Origin: DASYRM01 sp035646375
GTDB taxonomy: Bacteria > Acidobacteriota > Vicinamibacteria > Vicinamibacterales > UBA2999
Reading direction: 5' to 3'
Length of the DNA stretch: 21,758 bases
Assembly (NCBI GenBank): GCA_035646375.1
Contig: DASRPM010000086.1
Span: 1 to 21,758 of the forward strand
Positions within the stretch are counted from its first letter, which is position 1, and each line of letters opens with the position of its first letter. This document shows positions 1 to 12,031 of the stretch, in pieces. The notes beneath the pieces were generated by a model, which saw nothing but the letters and a program-made list of their open reading frames with translations, had not been told where the DNA came from and ran no database searches. The position numbers were made by a program, and so were the translations under genes.

Positions 1-467
1 GAGGCGCGCAGGCCGCCGAAGAGCGCGTACTTGCTGTTGGACGACCAGCCGGCGAGGACGATGCCGTAGACGCCCATCGACGTGATGGCGAAGATGACCA
101 GCACGCCGACGTTCACGTCGGCGGCCCCGAGCTTGACCGGCTGGTCCAGCAGCCCGAAGAACGTCGTCTCGCCGCCGAACGGTACGGTGGCAAACGCGGC
201 GAACGCCGTCGTGACGGCCAGGATCGGCGCCAGCGTGAACAGCCACTTGTCGGCGCCCTTCGGCCGCAGCTCCTCCTTCATCAGGAGCTTGAGGATGTCG
301 GCGAACGGCTGCAGCATGCCGTGCGGCCCCACCAGATAGGGGCCGTAGCGCTGCTGCATGAAGCCCATCACCTTGCGCTCGGCCAGCACCAGCACCGCTG
401 ATGCGTTGACCAGCATGAAGAAGGCCGCAAAGATGATGAGGAACTGAATGAGGAGTCGCAGATCCAT
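1..467 (-). CDS. nuoH: NADH-quinone oxidoreductase subunit H, N-terminal part (cut by window edge)
   Basis: NuoH is the membrane subunit of complex I that, with NuoA/B/D, forms the quinone-binding chamber at the junction of the peripheral and membrane arms. Reading the minus strand from the ATG at 465-467 gives 155 complete codons open to the window edge. The product starts MDLRLLIQFLIIFAAFF (first membrane helix), then VLAERKVMGFMQQRYGP and GPHGMLQPFADILKLLMKEE, which are hallmark NuoH segments (the AERK and RxGP blocks and the amphipathic quinone-site helix), followed by further hydrophobic helices. The C-terminal half lies outside the window. It begins 14 bases after the nuoF stop, so it is the next gene of the operon; the usual intervening nuoG is missing. 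No strong ribosome binding site is visible, consistent with translational coupling. Identification is secure; only the extent is truncated. Confidence 0.95.
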   Translation of the reverse strand, partial: MDLRLLIQFLIIFAAFFMLVNASAVLVLAERKVMGFMQQRYGPYLVGPHGMLQPFADILKLLMKEELRPKGADKWLFTLAPILAVTTAFAAFATVPFGGETTFFGLLDQPVKLGAADVNVGVLVIFAITSMGVYGIVLAGWSSNSKYALFGGLRA

Positions 468-481
468 GTGCGCGGCGCCGT

Positions 482-1795
482 CTAGTGGTGTCCGGCCATC
501 ACGGGATGTTTGGCGCGCCACTCGGACGGCAGCGTGCACCGCCCTTCCTTGACGTGCGCCTCGAACTCGTGACGGAACAGCTTCAGCGTCGTGAGCACGG
601 GTGTCGCCGCGGCGTCCCCGAACGCGCACAGCGTCTTGCCCATGATGTTGTTGGCCACGCCGAACAGCAGGTCGATGTCCTTGGTGCGGCCTTCACCGGC
701 CTCGACGCGCTGCAGCAGCTGATAGAGCCAGTTGCCGCCCTCACGGCACGGCGTGCACTTGCCGCACGACTCGTGGCGGTAGAAGTGCAGCAGGTTCATC
801 GCCAGCCACACCATGCACACCGTCTCGTCGAGGACGATCAGACCGGCTGATCCGAGCAGCGAGCCGGCTTTCTGCACGCCGTCGAAGCTGGCCGCGGTGT
901 CGAGGTGCTCGTCGAGGAGCAGCGGCACCGACGAACCGCCCGGGATGATGGCCTTGAACTTCTTGCCGCCGGCCATGCCCTGCGCGTACTGCTCGCCGTA
1001 GATCAGCTCGCGGAGCGTCGTGTGCATCGAGGCTTCGTAGGTGCCCGGGCGCTTGACGTGCCCACTGATGCAATAGAGCTTCGGCCCGCCGTTCTTCTCG
1101 GGGCCGAGGCCCGCGAACCATTCGGGTCCGTTCAGCACGATGGGCGGCACATTGCACAGCGTCTCGACGTTGTTCACCGCGGTCGGCTTCTGATAGAGCC
1201 CGGCCACGGCGGGGAACGGCGGCTTGATACGCGGCTGCGCGCGCTTCCCTTCCAGCGACTCGATGAGGGCGGTCTCCTCGCCGGCTTCGTAGGCGCCGGC
1301 GCCGCGGTGCACGTAGACGTCGCAGTCGAAGCCGCTGCCCAGAATGTTCTTGCCCAGGAAGCCGGCCTTGTAGGCCTTCTCGATCTCGGCCTCGAGGATC
1401 TGCTGCACGTGGTAGAACTCGCCGCGGATGTAGATGTAGGCGATCTTGGCGCCGATGGCGTAGCAGGAGACGGCGCACCCTTCGATCAGCAGGTGCGGGT
1501 TGCGCTCCATCAGCACGTGGTCCTTGAACGTGCCCGGCTCGCTCTCGTCGGCGTTGCACGCGATGTAGCGCGGCTCCGCCTTCTTGTCCACGAACTGCCA
1601 CTTCAGCCCGGTCGGGAAGCCGGCGCCGCCGCGGCCACGCAACCCCGACGCCTTGACCATCTCGATGAGGTCGTTGGGCTGCATCGTGAGCGCCTTGCGC
1701 AGCCCTTCGTAGCCGCGTGCGCGCTGCAGATAGAAGTCCAGCGTGTGCCCGTTGGGCTCGCGGACGAAGGGCGTGAGAACAGGTTCGAACGCCAC
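482..1795 (-). CDS. nuoF: NADH-quinone oxidoreductase subunit F (NADH/FMN-binding)
   Basis: NuoF is the entry point of electrons into complex I: it binds NADH, FMN and a [4Fe-4S] cluster (N3) in the cytoplasmic arm. The 437-residue product has the glycine-rich loop GLRGRGGAGFPTGLKW (about 51-66), the NADH/FMN segment NADESEPGTFKD (81-92), GAYEAGEETALIESLEG (167-183), and the cluster motif ESCGKCTPCREG with C344, C347 and C350 plus C390 in TLCAFGDAA. Length and domain order are normal for the family. The start is a GTG at 1793-1795, one base after the nuoE stop, so translation is probably coupled. It is followed 14 bases later by nuoH rather than by nuoG. Its usual partners NuoE (upstream) and NuoG (not here) complete the NADH dehydrogenase module. 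Confidence 0.96.
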   Translation of the reverse strand: MAFEPVLTPFVREPNGHTLDFYLQRARGYEGLRKALTMQPNDLIEMVKASGLRGRGGAGFPTGLKWQFVDKKAEPRYIACNADESEPGTFKDHVLMERNPHLLIEGCAVSCYAIGAKIAYIYIRGEFYHVQQILEAEIEKAYKAGFLGKNILGSGFDCDVYVHRGAGAYEAGEETALIESLEGKRAQPRIKPPFPAVAGLYQKPTAVNNVETLCNVPPIVLNGPEWFAGLGPEKNGGPKLYCISGHVKRPGTYEASMHTTLRELIYGEQYAQGMAGGKKFKAIIPGGSSVPLLLDEHLDTAASFDGVQKAGSLLGSAGLIVLDETVCMVWLAMNLLHFYRHESCGKCTPCREGGNWLYQLLQRVEAGEGRTKDIDLLFGVANNIMGKTLCAFGDAAATPVLTTLKLFRHEFEAHVKEGRCTLPSEWRAKHPVMAGHH

Positions 1796-1796
1796 C

Positions 1797-2399
1797 CTAC
1801 TTCTCCACCTTCAAATGGCACCCGGTGAACGCGGCCGGGCCGCGCGCCTTGAGGTCGTCGATGAACTGACCCGCCTGTTCCGGCGCCAGACGCTCGTGCC
1901 AGTCGTCGTTGACCATCACGACCGGCGCGCGGTCGCACGCGCCCAGGCATTCCACCTCGATCAGCGTGAACTCGCCGTCGGGCGTCGTCTGGCCCGGCGT
2001 GATCCCGAGCTTCTTGCTCAGCGCCTCAGTGACCCGTTCGGCGCCGAGCAGCGCGCACGAGAGCGTGCGGCACACGTTGAGCACGCGCTTGCCGACCGGC
2101 TTCGTGTAGAACATCGTGTAGTACGACACGACGTCCTCGACGTCCGCCGTCGAGCAGCCGATCTGCTGCGCCACGAAGCGCATCGCGTTGCCGGTGAGAT
2201 ACCCCTGCTGCCCCTGCGCCAGGTAGAGCGCGAAGAGAATCGCCGACTTCCGCTGCTCGGGCGGATAGTGCGTCACGTTCTCGTCGAACTTCGCCTGGTT
2301 CTCCGGCGTGTAGGCGAACGGCGGCCCTTCATCGGCCAGCTTGCGCTCGGACCGGTGGAACTTGGCTGGCGCGTACTCCATCGAGGGATGAAAGCTCAC
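1797..2399 (-). CDS. nuoE: NADH-quinone oxidoreductase subunit E ([2Fe-2S] protein)
   Basis: NuoE is the thioredoxin-fold [2Fe-2S] (N1a) subunit that pairs with NuoF in the NADH dehydrogenase module. The cluster ligands are visible as C110-x4-C115 (CRTLSC) and C151-x3-C155 (CLGAC), preceded by an N-terminal helical part (ENVTHYPPEQRKSAILFALYLAQ). I chose the GTG at 2397-2399, which overlaps the nuoD TGA in a GTGA arrangement and has a GGGAG about ten bases upstream; this gives 200 residues. An internal ATG at 2379-2381 (MEYAPAKF) would give 194 residues and cannot be excluded. A longer reading further upstream would run through nuoD in another frame and is not credible. nuoF starts one base after its stop. 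Confidence 0.95.
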   Translation of the reverse strand: MSFHPSMEYAPAKFHRSERKLADEGPPFAYTPENQAKFDENVTHYPPEQRKSAILFALYLAQGQQGYLTGNAMRFVAQQIGCSTADVEDVVSYYTMFYTKPVGKRVLNVCRTLSCALLGAERVTEALSKKLGITPGQTTPDGEFTLIEVECLGACDRAPVVMVNDDWHERLAPEQAGQFIDDLKARGPAAFTGCHLKVEK

Positions 2400-3577
2400 C
2401 GGTCGCAGTCTCCCATGACAACGTCGGTGGAGCCGATGACGGCCACCACGTCCGCGATGAGGCCGCCCCGCACCACGGTCGGCAACGCCTGAATGGCCAG
2501 GAACGACGGCGCCCGCATCTTGACCCGCCACGGGCGGTTGGTGCCATCCGACACGATGTAGCAGCCGTGCTCTCCGCGCGGCCCTTCCACCGGCACGTAG
2601 GCGTCGCCGGCCGGCACCGTGAACCCCTGCGAGTAGATCAGGAAGTGCTGAATCAGCGCTTCCATCTCGCTGTAGACCTTGTCCTTGGGCGGCGGCACGA
2701 CGCGCGTGTCGTCGCAGGCGAACACGCCGGCGGGGCTGATCCGGTCGAGCGCCTGCTTCGCGATCTTCAGGCTCTCACGCATCTCGGCCACGCGCACGCG
2801 GTAGCGCGCGTAGACGTCGCCCTCGGTCGCCGTCGGCACCCTGAAGTCGTAGGTTTCGTAGCCGGTGTAGGGGAAGTACTTGCGCACGTCGTAGTCCGAG
2901 CCTCCGGCGCGCGCAATCGGCCCCACGAGCCCCCACGCGAAGGCGTGTTCCTGGCTGATGATGCCGACGCCCTGCGTGCGCCGCTGGTAGACGTCGTTCT
3001 TGGTGAGCAGCCCCTCGAATTCATCGATCTTCGCCGGGAAGCGGTCGAGGAACTCCTGCACCTGCGCGTGGAAGCCGCGCGGCAGATCCTCGCGCAGGCC
3101 GCCGATGCGGATGTAGCTCGGAAAGAAGCGGAAGCCGGCAATGAGCTCGTTGATGTTGAGCAGCAGCTCGCGCTCGCGCACCGCGTAGAACAGCATCGAC
3201 ACCGCGCCGATTTCGAGGCCGTGCGTGCCGATCCAGATCAGATGGCTGGCGATGCGCTGCAGCTCCGCGAGGAGCACGCGGATGTCCTTGACGCGCTGCG
3301 GCATCTCGAGCCCGAGCAGCTTCTCGACGCTGAGCGCGTAGGACAGGCTGTTGCTCTGGGCGGCCAGGTAGTCCATGCGCTCGACGAGCGGGATGACCTG
3401 CTGCCACTTCTTCTGCTCGGCGGTTTTCTCGATGCCGGTGTGCAGATAGCCGATGGTCGGGATCACCGACTGGATGACTTCGCCATCGAGCTCCAGCACC
3501 AGCCGCAGCACGCCGTGCGTGCTGGGATGCTGCGGCCCCATGTTGACGGTCATCGTCTCGGTGCGGATGTCTGACAT
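2396..3577 (-). CDS. nuoD: NADH-quinone oxidoreductase subunit D (49-kDa homologue)
   Basis: NuoD is the 49-kDa-type subunit that lines the quinone site next to NuoB and descends from the large subunit of [NiFe] hydrogenases. The 393-residue product begins with the diagnostic block MGPQHPSTHG (about 13-22), followed by GEVIQSVIPTIGYLHTGIEKTAE, MDYLAAQSNSLSYALSVEKLLG and, near the C-terminus, GPRGEHGCYIVSDGTNRPWRVKMRAPSF, all conserved in NuoD. It ends MGDCDR at a TGA that overlaps the nuoE GTG. Length is typical of a stand-alone NuoD; nuoC is a separate gene and not fused as in enterobacteria. The ATG at 3575-3577 lies 30 bases after nuoC; no clear ribosome binding site is visible. Confidence 0.97.
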   Translation of the reverse strand: MSDIRTETMTVNMGPQHPSTHGVLRLVLELDGEVIQSVIPTIGYLHTGIEKTAEQKKWQQVIPLVERMDYLAAQSNSLSYALSVEKLLGLEMPQRVKDIRVLLAELQRIASHLIWIGTHGLEIGAVSMLFYAVRERELLLNINELIAGFRFFPSYIRIGGLREDLPRGFHAQVQEFLDRFPAKIDEFEGLLTKNDVYQRRTQGVGIISQEHAFAWGLVGPIARAGGSDYDVRKYFPYTGYETYDFRVPTATEGDVYARYRVRVAEMRESLKIAKQALDRISPAGVFACDDTRVVPPPKDKVYSEMEALIQHFLIYSQGFTVPAGDAYVPVEGPRGEHGCYIVSDGTNRPWRVKMRAPSFLAIQALPTVVRGGLIADVVAVIGSTDVVMGDCDR

Positions 3578-3607
3578 GCGTCGGGCTCTACAGGTTCGGC
3601 GCGGCGG

Positions 3608-4144
3608 TCAGTGCGTCCGCTTCACGCGGTCGCGCTCGAGATTCGCCTGGAACTGTTCCTGGCTGACTTCGAGCGGCGCGTAGGTCTGCGCCGCCTTCTG
3701 AATCTGGACGGGATAGTCCTTGCGCTGCGGGTGCCCCTCCCAGTCCTCGGGCATCAGCAGCCGCCGCAGGTCGTTGTGGCCGTCGAACACGATCCCGAAC
3801 ATGTCCCAGACTTCGCGTTCGAGCCAGCCGGCGCCGGGGTACACGCTCTGCACGGTGGGCACGGTGCCGTCGGCGGTGACGCGCACTTTCAGGCGCAGCC
3901 GCAGACGCTTCGACACCGAGAGCAGGTGGTAGACGACCTCGTAGCGAGGCGTCCGCGGCAGATAGTCGGCCGCCGTCACCTCGACCAGCACTTCGAAGTT
4001 CAGCGAATCGCGCAGCGCCTGGCAGGTGGCGACCAGCTGATCGACCGGCACGTAGACGGCGGCGAAGTCGACACTGGGGGCCGCCTCGAACGAGGCGCCG
4101 GGCACGAGCGGCGAAAGGCTGTCGATGATGGCCTGTGCGTCCAT
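3608..4144 (-). CDS. nuoC: NADH-quinone oxidoreductase subunit C (30-kDa homologue)
   Basis: NuoC is the 30-kDa-type subunit of the peripheral arm that holds the hydrophilic connecting fragment together with NuoD. The 178-residue product shows the family signature at WLEREVWDMFGIVFDGHNDL and RRLLMPEDWEGHPQRKDYP (E-x-x-x-x-D-x-[FY]-G-[IV], then R-x-L-[ML]-P and G-[HF]-P-x-R-K-D-[FY]-P). Its N-terminal half (residues 1-90) carries the usual less-conserved beta/alpha segment. The C-terminus is a short charged tail (LERDRVKRTH). It starts 7 bases after the nuoB stop and ends 30 bases before nuoD, so it is a mid-operon gene with normal length. Confidence 0.95.
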   Translation of the reverse strand: MDAQAIIDSLSPLVPGASFEAAPSVDFAAVYVPVDQLVATCQALRDSLNFEVLVEVTAADYLPRTPRYEVVYHLLSVSKRLRLRLKVRVTADGTVPTVQSVYPGAGWLEREVWDMFGIVFDGHNDLRRLLMPEDWEGHPQRKDYPVQIQKAAQTYAPLEVSQEQFQANLERDRVKRTH

Positions 4145-4151
4145 GCGTCGG

Positions 4152-4634
4152 CTACATCCGGGAGCGCGCGATCTTCTGCTGCAGCTGCACGATCCCGTAG
4201 ATCAGCGACTCGGGGCGCGGCGGGCATCCGGGCACGTACACGTCCACGGGGACCACCTGGTCCACACCCTGGACGATCGCGTAGTTGTCGAAGACGCCGC
4301 CGACCGACGCGCAGGCGCCCATCGAAATCACCCACTTCGGCTCCGGCATCTGGTCGTAGACACGGCGCATCGCCGGCGCCATCTTCCGGGAGAGCCGGCC
4401 GGCCACGATCATCAGGTCCGACTGCCGCGGCGAGCCGCGGAACACCTCGGCGCCGAAGCGGGCGACGTCGTAGCGGCTGGCCACCATGGCCATCATCTCG
4501 ATGGCGCAGCAGGCGAGGCCGAACTGCGCCGGCCAGATCGCCGACTGCCGCGCCCACTGCACGACCTTCTCGACCGTGCTCGTGAGGATGGGCAGCTCGT
4601 GATCGAGCCCGTGGGTGTGGTCTGCCTGTGCCAT
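4152..4634 (-). CDS. nuoB: NADH-quinone oxidoreductase subunit B (N2 cluster protein)
   Basis: NuoB carries the [4Fe-4S] cluster N2, the last cluster before quinone. The 160-residue product has the ligand set visible: C42 and C43 (GLACCAIEMM), C108 (MGACAS) and C137 (VPGCPPRPE). The adjoining GRLSRKMAPAMRRVYDQMPEPKWVISMG is also characteristic. I chose the ATG at 4632-4634 (MAQADHTHGLDHELP), preceded by a GGGAAACGG-like purine run; the open frame continues upstream but overlaps nuoA in another frame and has no NuoB-like content. It lies 29 bases after nuoA and 7 bases before nuoC. All catalytic features look intact. Confidence 0.96.
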   Translation of the reverse strand: MAQADHTHGLDHELPILTSTVEKVVQWARQSAIWPAQFGLACCAIEMMAMVASRYDVARFGAEVFRGSPRQSDLMIVAGRLSRKMAPAMRRVYDQMPEPKWVISMGACASVGGVFDNYAIVQGVDQVVPVDVYVPGCPPRPESLIYGIVQLQQKIARSRM

Positions 4635-4663
4635 CCGTCTGCCGTTTCCCTGACTCCGGCCTT

Positions 4664-5083
4664 CTAGGCCGCCTGGGGCGTCTTTGCCGTCACCGGCTGC
4701 GTGGCCGGGCGGCGCCGTGCGACCGGCCCCCAGTCGAGCACGCCCTTGCGCCACACGTAGACGTAGCCCACGAGCAGGACGAGGAAGAACGTGACGATCT
4801 GAATGAACCCGGGCCATCCGAGGTCGCGCAGGGCCATCGCCCATGGATAGAGGAACGCGATCTCGATGTCGAAGAGGAGGAAGATCATGGCCACCAGGTA
4901 GAACTTCACCGAGTGGCGTTCCCGCGCGTTTCCGACCGCCGGCATGCCGCACTCGTAGGGCGCGAGCTTCTCCGGAGTCGGGTTTTTGGGGCCGAGCAAC
5001 AATGAGAGCCCGATCATCAGTCCGGCGAATCCCACGCCGAACACCGTCATGATCACGACGCCGAGCCAGCCGTCCATGGTCAT
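4664..5083 (-). CDS. nuoA: NADH-quinone oxidoreductase subunit A
   Basis: NuoA is a small three-helix membrane subunit of complex I. The product has a first helix (GVVIMTVFGVGFAGLMIGLSLLL), the conserved loop PTPEKLAPYECGMPAVGNARERHSVKFY in the positions expected for NuoA (KxxPYECG and R-FSVKFY), a second helix with FLLFDIEIAFLYPW, and a third helix (IQIVTFFLVLLVGYVYVWRKG). The frame is open upstream to 5140, but I place the start at the ATG at 5081-5083 (MTMDGW): a GGGAAAG ribosome binding site lies about 11 bases before it, and a promoter at 5112-5140 overlaps the two upstream candidate starts. This gives 139 residues, close to the usual size. It is the first gene of the nuo operon. Confidence 0.93.
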   Translation of the reverse strand: MTMDGWLGVVIMTVFGVGFAGLMIGLSLLLGPKNPTPEKLAPYECGMPAVGNARERHSVKFYLVAMIFLLFDIEIAFLYPWAMALRDLGWPGFIQIVTFFLVLLVGYVYVWRKGVLDWGPVARRRPATQPVTAKTPQAA

Positions 5084-5111
5084 CGTTGTGAAAACTTTCC
5101 CAAACCTGCTC

Positions 5112-5140
5112 ATGCTATAGAACGGCACCCTAAAGGTCAA
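5112..5140 (-). promoter_or_regulatory. Predicted sigma70-type promoter of the nuo operon
   Basis: On the minus strand, TTGACC (5135-5140) and TAGCAT (5112-5117) are separated by exactly 17 bases, a good match to -35 TTGACA and a fair match to -10 TATAAT. Transcription would start around 5105, leaving a short leader before the GGGAAAG ribosome binding site and the nuoA ATG at 5083. It is the only good match I see in the nuoA-lhr divergent region. Prediction by eye only. Confidence 0.55.
5113..5121 (+). promoter_or_regulatory. Possible extended -10 element for lhr
   Basis: On the plus strand TGCTATAGA reads as an extended -10 (TG, one base, TATAGA) about 48 bases before the lhr ATG. No convincing -35 is present at the right spacing. 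It overlaps the -10 of the minus-strand nuo promoter, so the two would compete for polymerase if both are real. Weak support. Confidence 0.28.
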
Positions 5141-5168
5141 TGCGCGGACGGGGTTCTATGATCATCGG

Positions 5169-9919
<4,751 letters not shown>

Positions 9920-9920
<1 letters not shown>

Positions 9921-10780
9921 TGCCCGAGGGCGACACCATTCACCGGGCGGCGCGCACACTCCACACGGCGCTGAGCGGCCAGCGCGTCGAACGATTCGAA
10001 TCGGTGTTCGCGCATTTGACCCGCGTGGACGCGGACACGCCGATTGCCGGGCGCGTGATGGAGCAGGTGGAGGCCCGTGGCAAGCACCTGCTGATGTGGC
10101 TGAGCGCGGTCCGAAGCGGAGCCTCGCTGGTGCTGCGCACGCACATGCGCATGCACGGGTCGTGGCACATCTACCGTCCCGGGGAACGCTGGCAGCGGCC
10201 GCGCCACGAGATGCGCATCGTCATCGAGACGGCCCCCTATGTCGCGGTGGCGTTCACGGTACCCGTGGCGGAGTTCGTCGACGCCGGCGACGTCGATCGA
10301 GAAGGCCCGATCGCGGAGCTCGGCCCGGATCCGCTGGGCGACGCCTTCGACGCGGCCGCCGCCGTGGCGCGCCTGCAGGCGCGCGGCGATCTGGAGATTG
10401 CCGACGCGCTGCTCGATCAGCGGGCGATCGCCGGCATCGGTAACGTCTTCAAGTCTGAAATCCTCTTCGCCGCGCGTGTGAGCCCGTTCGCGCACGTCCG
10501 CGCGCTCGGCCCGGAGGCGCTGGCGCGCATCGTGACAATCGCCGAACGGCAGATGCGGGCCAACGTGGGCGAGACGGCCTCGATGTCCGCGGCCGGCGGC
10601 CGGCGCACGACCAACCGGCTCGATCCCCTGGCGCGGCTGTGGGTCTATGGGCGCCGCGGCCTCCCCTGCCGGCGCTGCGGCACGCCGATCCAGCGCGCGA
10701 AGCAGGGCCCCGACGCGCGCTCGACCTACTGGTGCGAACGGTGCCAGCCGAGGCTTCGGGCCTCGGGCTTAGGGGCTTAA
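9920..10780 (+). CDS. nei: Nei/Fpg-family DNA glycosylase (endonuclease VIII-like)
   Basis: Base-excision repair glycosylase/AP lyase. The product (286 residues) starts MPEGDTIHR, giving the catalytic N-terminal proline and glutamate after Met removal; PEGDT is the Nei-type rather than the Fpg-type (PELPE) start. K55 (EARGKHLL) fits the conserved beta-clamp lysine, GIGNVFKSE (172-180) is the helix-two-turn-helix with its GN pair, and a C-terminal zinc finger has C250, C253, C272 and C275 with R267 in QGPDARSTYWC. Such proteins remove oxidised pyrimidines from DNA. Start and lhr stop overlap by one base (TGATG), and an lhr-nei pairing is, from memory, also seen in actinobacteria. The stop TAA lies inside a heptamer repeat, so the last residues (ASGLGA) are repeat-encoded. 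Fpg activity cannot be ruled out from sequence alone. Confidence 0.9.
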
Positions 10781-10789
10781 GGCTTAAGG
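10752..10789. repeat. Heptamer tandem array (GGCTTAA-type) at the nei 3' end
   Basis: Five degenerate 7-base units: GGCTTCG, GGCCTCG, GGCTTAG, then one extra G, GGCTTAA and GGCTTAA, followed by GG. The nei stop codon TAA (10778-10780) is part of the fourth unit. The reverse complement of the unit (TTAAGCC) also carries TAA, so the array supplies stops on both strands. The next gene begins 30 bases further on. Confidence 0.75.
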
Positions 10790-10818
10790 TAGAGCGCTTG
10801 ACGATAGGATCGGCAGGC

Positions 10819-11982
10819 ATGCGAGTCGCCTGGTTTCGCCCCGACACTGCCTCGAGCCGTGATCTCGCGGCCGTCATCGACGGCCTGCGGGAGACGCACG
10901 ACGTGCACGTCGTGGACGCGCGCGCGGCGCACGACTTCGTGTGGCAGGCGGCGCAGGGCGCCTTCGATCTGTGCGTCTACGAGCTCGACGACTCGGCCGC
11001 GCATCAGTACATGTGGCCGTACCTGCTCAACTACCCGGGCGTCCTCGTGCTGCGGACGGTCTCGCTCCACCACGGACGCGCGGTGTCGCTGGTCCACCAG
11101 CACCGCGACGCCGATCGTGACGCGGAAATCGCGTTTGCCGGCGGCGACTTGCGCACGGACGCACCCTGGCCGCTGCTGCGCGGCTCGTGGTCGACGTGGC
11201 GCGTGCCGGTGCTCGCCTCGCGCGCGACCGTCGTCAGCGACGACGCGCTGGCGGCCGCGATCGCGCGCGACTGCCCCGGCGCGCGCGTGACGCGCGTACC
11301 CACCGGCGTCCCCGATCCGCGCCGGGGCGCCGCCGCCGCAGCGGCGCGCGAGGCAGCGCTCCCGCTGCGCGTGGTCGTGTGCGAAGACGGCTCCCCCGGC
11401 GCGGTGGAGCGCGCGGCCGCGCGTGCGCGCCAGGCGGGGGCCAACCTCGACATCGTCCGGGCGGCCACGATGGAGCCTCGCGCGGCGCTCGACGCCGACG
11501 TGGTGGTGGCCACGCGCTGGCCGTCGCTCGGCCGGCCGCTGTTTGCGGCGCTCGTGGGCGCCGCTGCCGGAAAGGCGGTCGTAGTGGCCGAGACCGAGAG
11601 CACCGCGAGCTGGCCGGCCCTCGACCCTCAGGCCTGGCAGCCACGCGCGCTCGCCACGGGCATCGGCGCGCCGGAGCCGCCGATGGCCATCTCGATCGAT
11701 CCGCGCGACGAAGAGCACTCGCTGGTGCTCGCGCTCACGCGGCTGGCACACGACGCGGCGCTGCGCTCGGCGCTCGGCTCCGCCGCGCGTGCGTGGTGGG
11801 CACGGCACTCGACCGTCGCGCACGCCGTCGCCGCGTGGCAGGCCTTGATCGACGACGCCGTCTCGCTCCCCGTGCCGCCCCGCCCGGCCGGCTGGCCGGC
11901 GCACCTCGATGCGGACGGCGGCGGGACGCTGCGCGCGGTCCTGGATCAGCTCGGGATCGCGAATGTAGAGGGCGGTCTTTAG
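10819..11982 (+). CDS. Glycosyltransferase-like protein (GT-B type, probable)
   Basis: 387 residues from the ATG at 10819 (MRVAWFRPD), chosen because AGGATCGG and GGCAGG purine runs precede it and because the open frame upstream only shadows nei. The shape is that of a GT-B glycosyltransferase: an N-terminal Rossmann-like strand (MRVAWFRP), a mid-protein SRATVVSDDALAAAIARDCPGARVTRVPTGVPDP segment resembling the interdomain 'reads position, then V-P-x-G-V' signature of GT4 enzymes, and a C-terminal helix pair ending WWARHSTVAHAVAAWQALIDDA that is common at GT4 C-termini. No strict E-x7-E donor motif could be fixed, and the second domain is unusually short, so substrate and activity are unknown. 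It is 38 bases downstream of nei in the same direction. The stop TAG lies inside the loop of a hairpin repeat. Confidence 0.6.
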   Translation: MRVAWFRPDTASSRDLAAVIDGLRETHDVHVVDARAAHDFVWQAAQGAFDLCVYELDDSAAHQYMWPYLLNYPGVLVLRTVSLHHGRAVSLVHQHRDADRDAEIAFAGGDLRTDAPWPLLRGSWSTWRVPVLASRATVVSDDALAAAIARDCPGARVTRVPTGVPDPRRGAAAAAAREAALPLRVVVCEDGSPGAVERAAARARQAGANLDIVRAATMEPRAALDADVVVATRWPSLGRPLFAALVGAAAGKAVVVAETESTASWPALDPQAWQPRALATGIGAPEPPMAISIDPRDEEHSLVLALTRLAHDAALRSALGSAARAWWARHSTVAHAVAAWQALIDDAVSLPVPPRPAGWPAHLDADGGGTLRAVLDQLGIANVEGGL

Positions 11983-12024
11983 ACCGCCCTGCGCCGGTCG
12001 GCCTGAAGGCCGACCGCTACGTAC
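11970..12024. repeat. Twin hairpin repeat at a convergent junction, likely bidirectional terminator
   Basis: First hairpin: GGGCGGTCT (11970-11978) with AGACCGCCC (11981-11989), a 9-bp arm; it contains the TAG stop of the upstream gene. Second: GGTCGGCC (11996-12003), loop TGAA, GGCCGACC (12008-12015). The tail GCTACGTAC (12016-12024) recurs on the minus strand at 20813-20821 beside another hairpin of the same type. No T-tract is visible, so termination is inferred from position and structure only. Confidence 0.7.
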
Positions 12025-12031
12025 CGAAAAC

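Noticed and set aside
741..1601. Long open frame antisense or out of frame with nuoF, and many similar ones over every gene
   Set aside because: Arginine/alanine-rich products without motifs, the usual shadow frames of GC-rich coding sequence; the nuoF frame has clear catalytic motifs.
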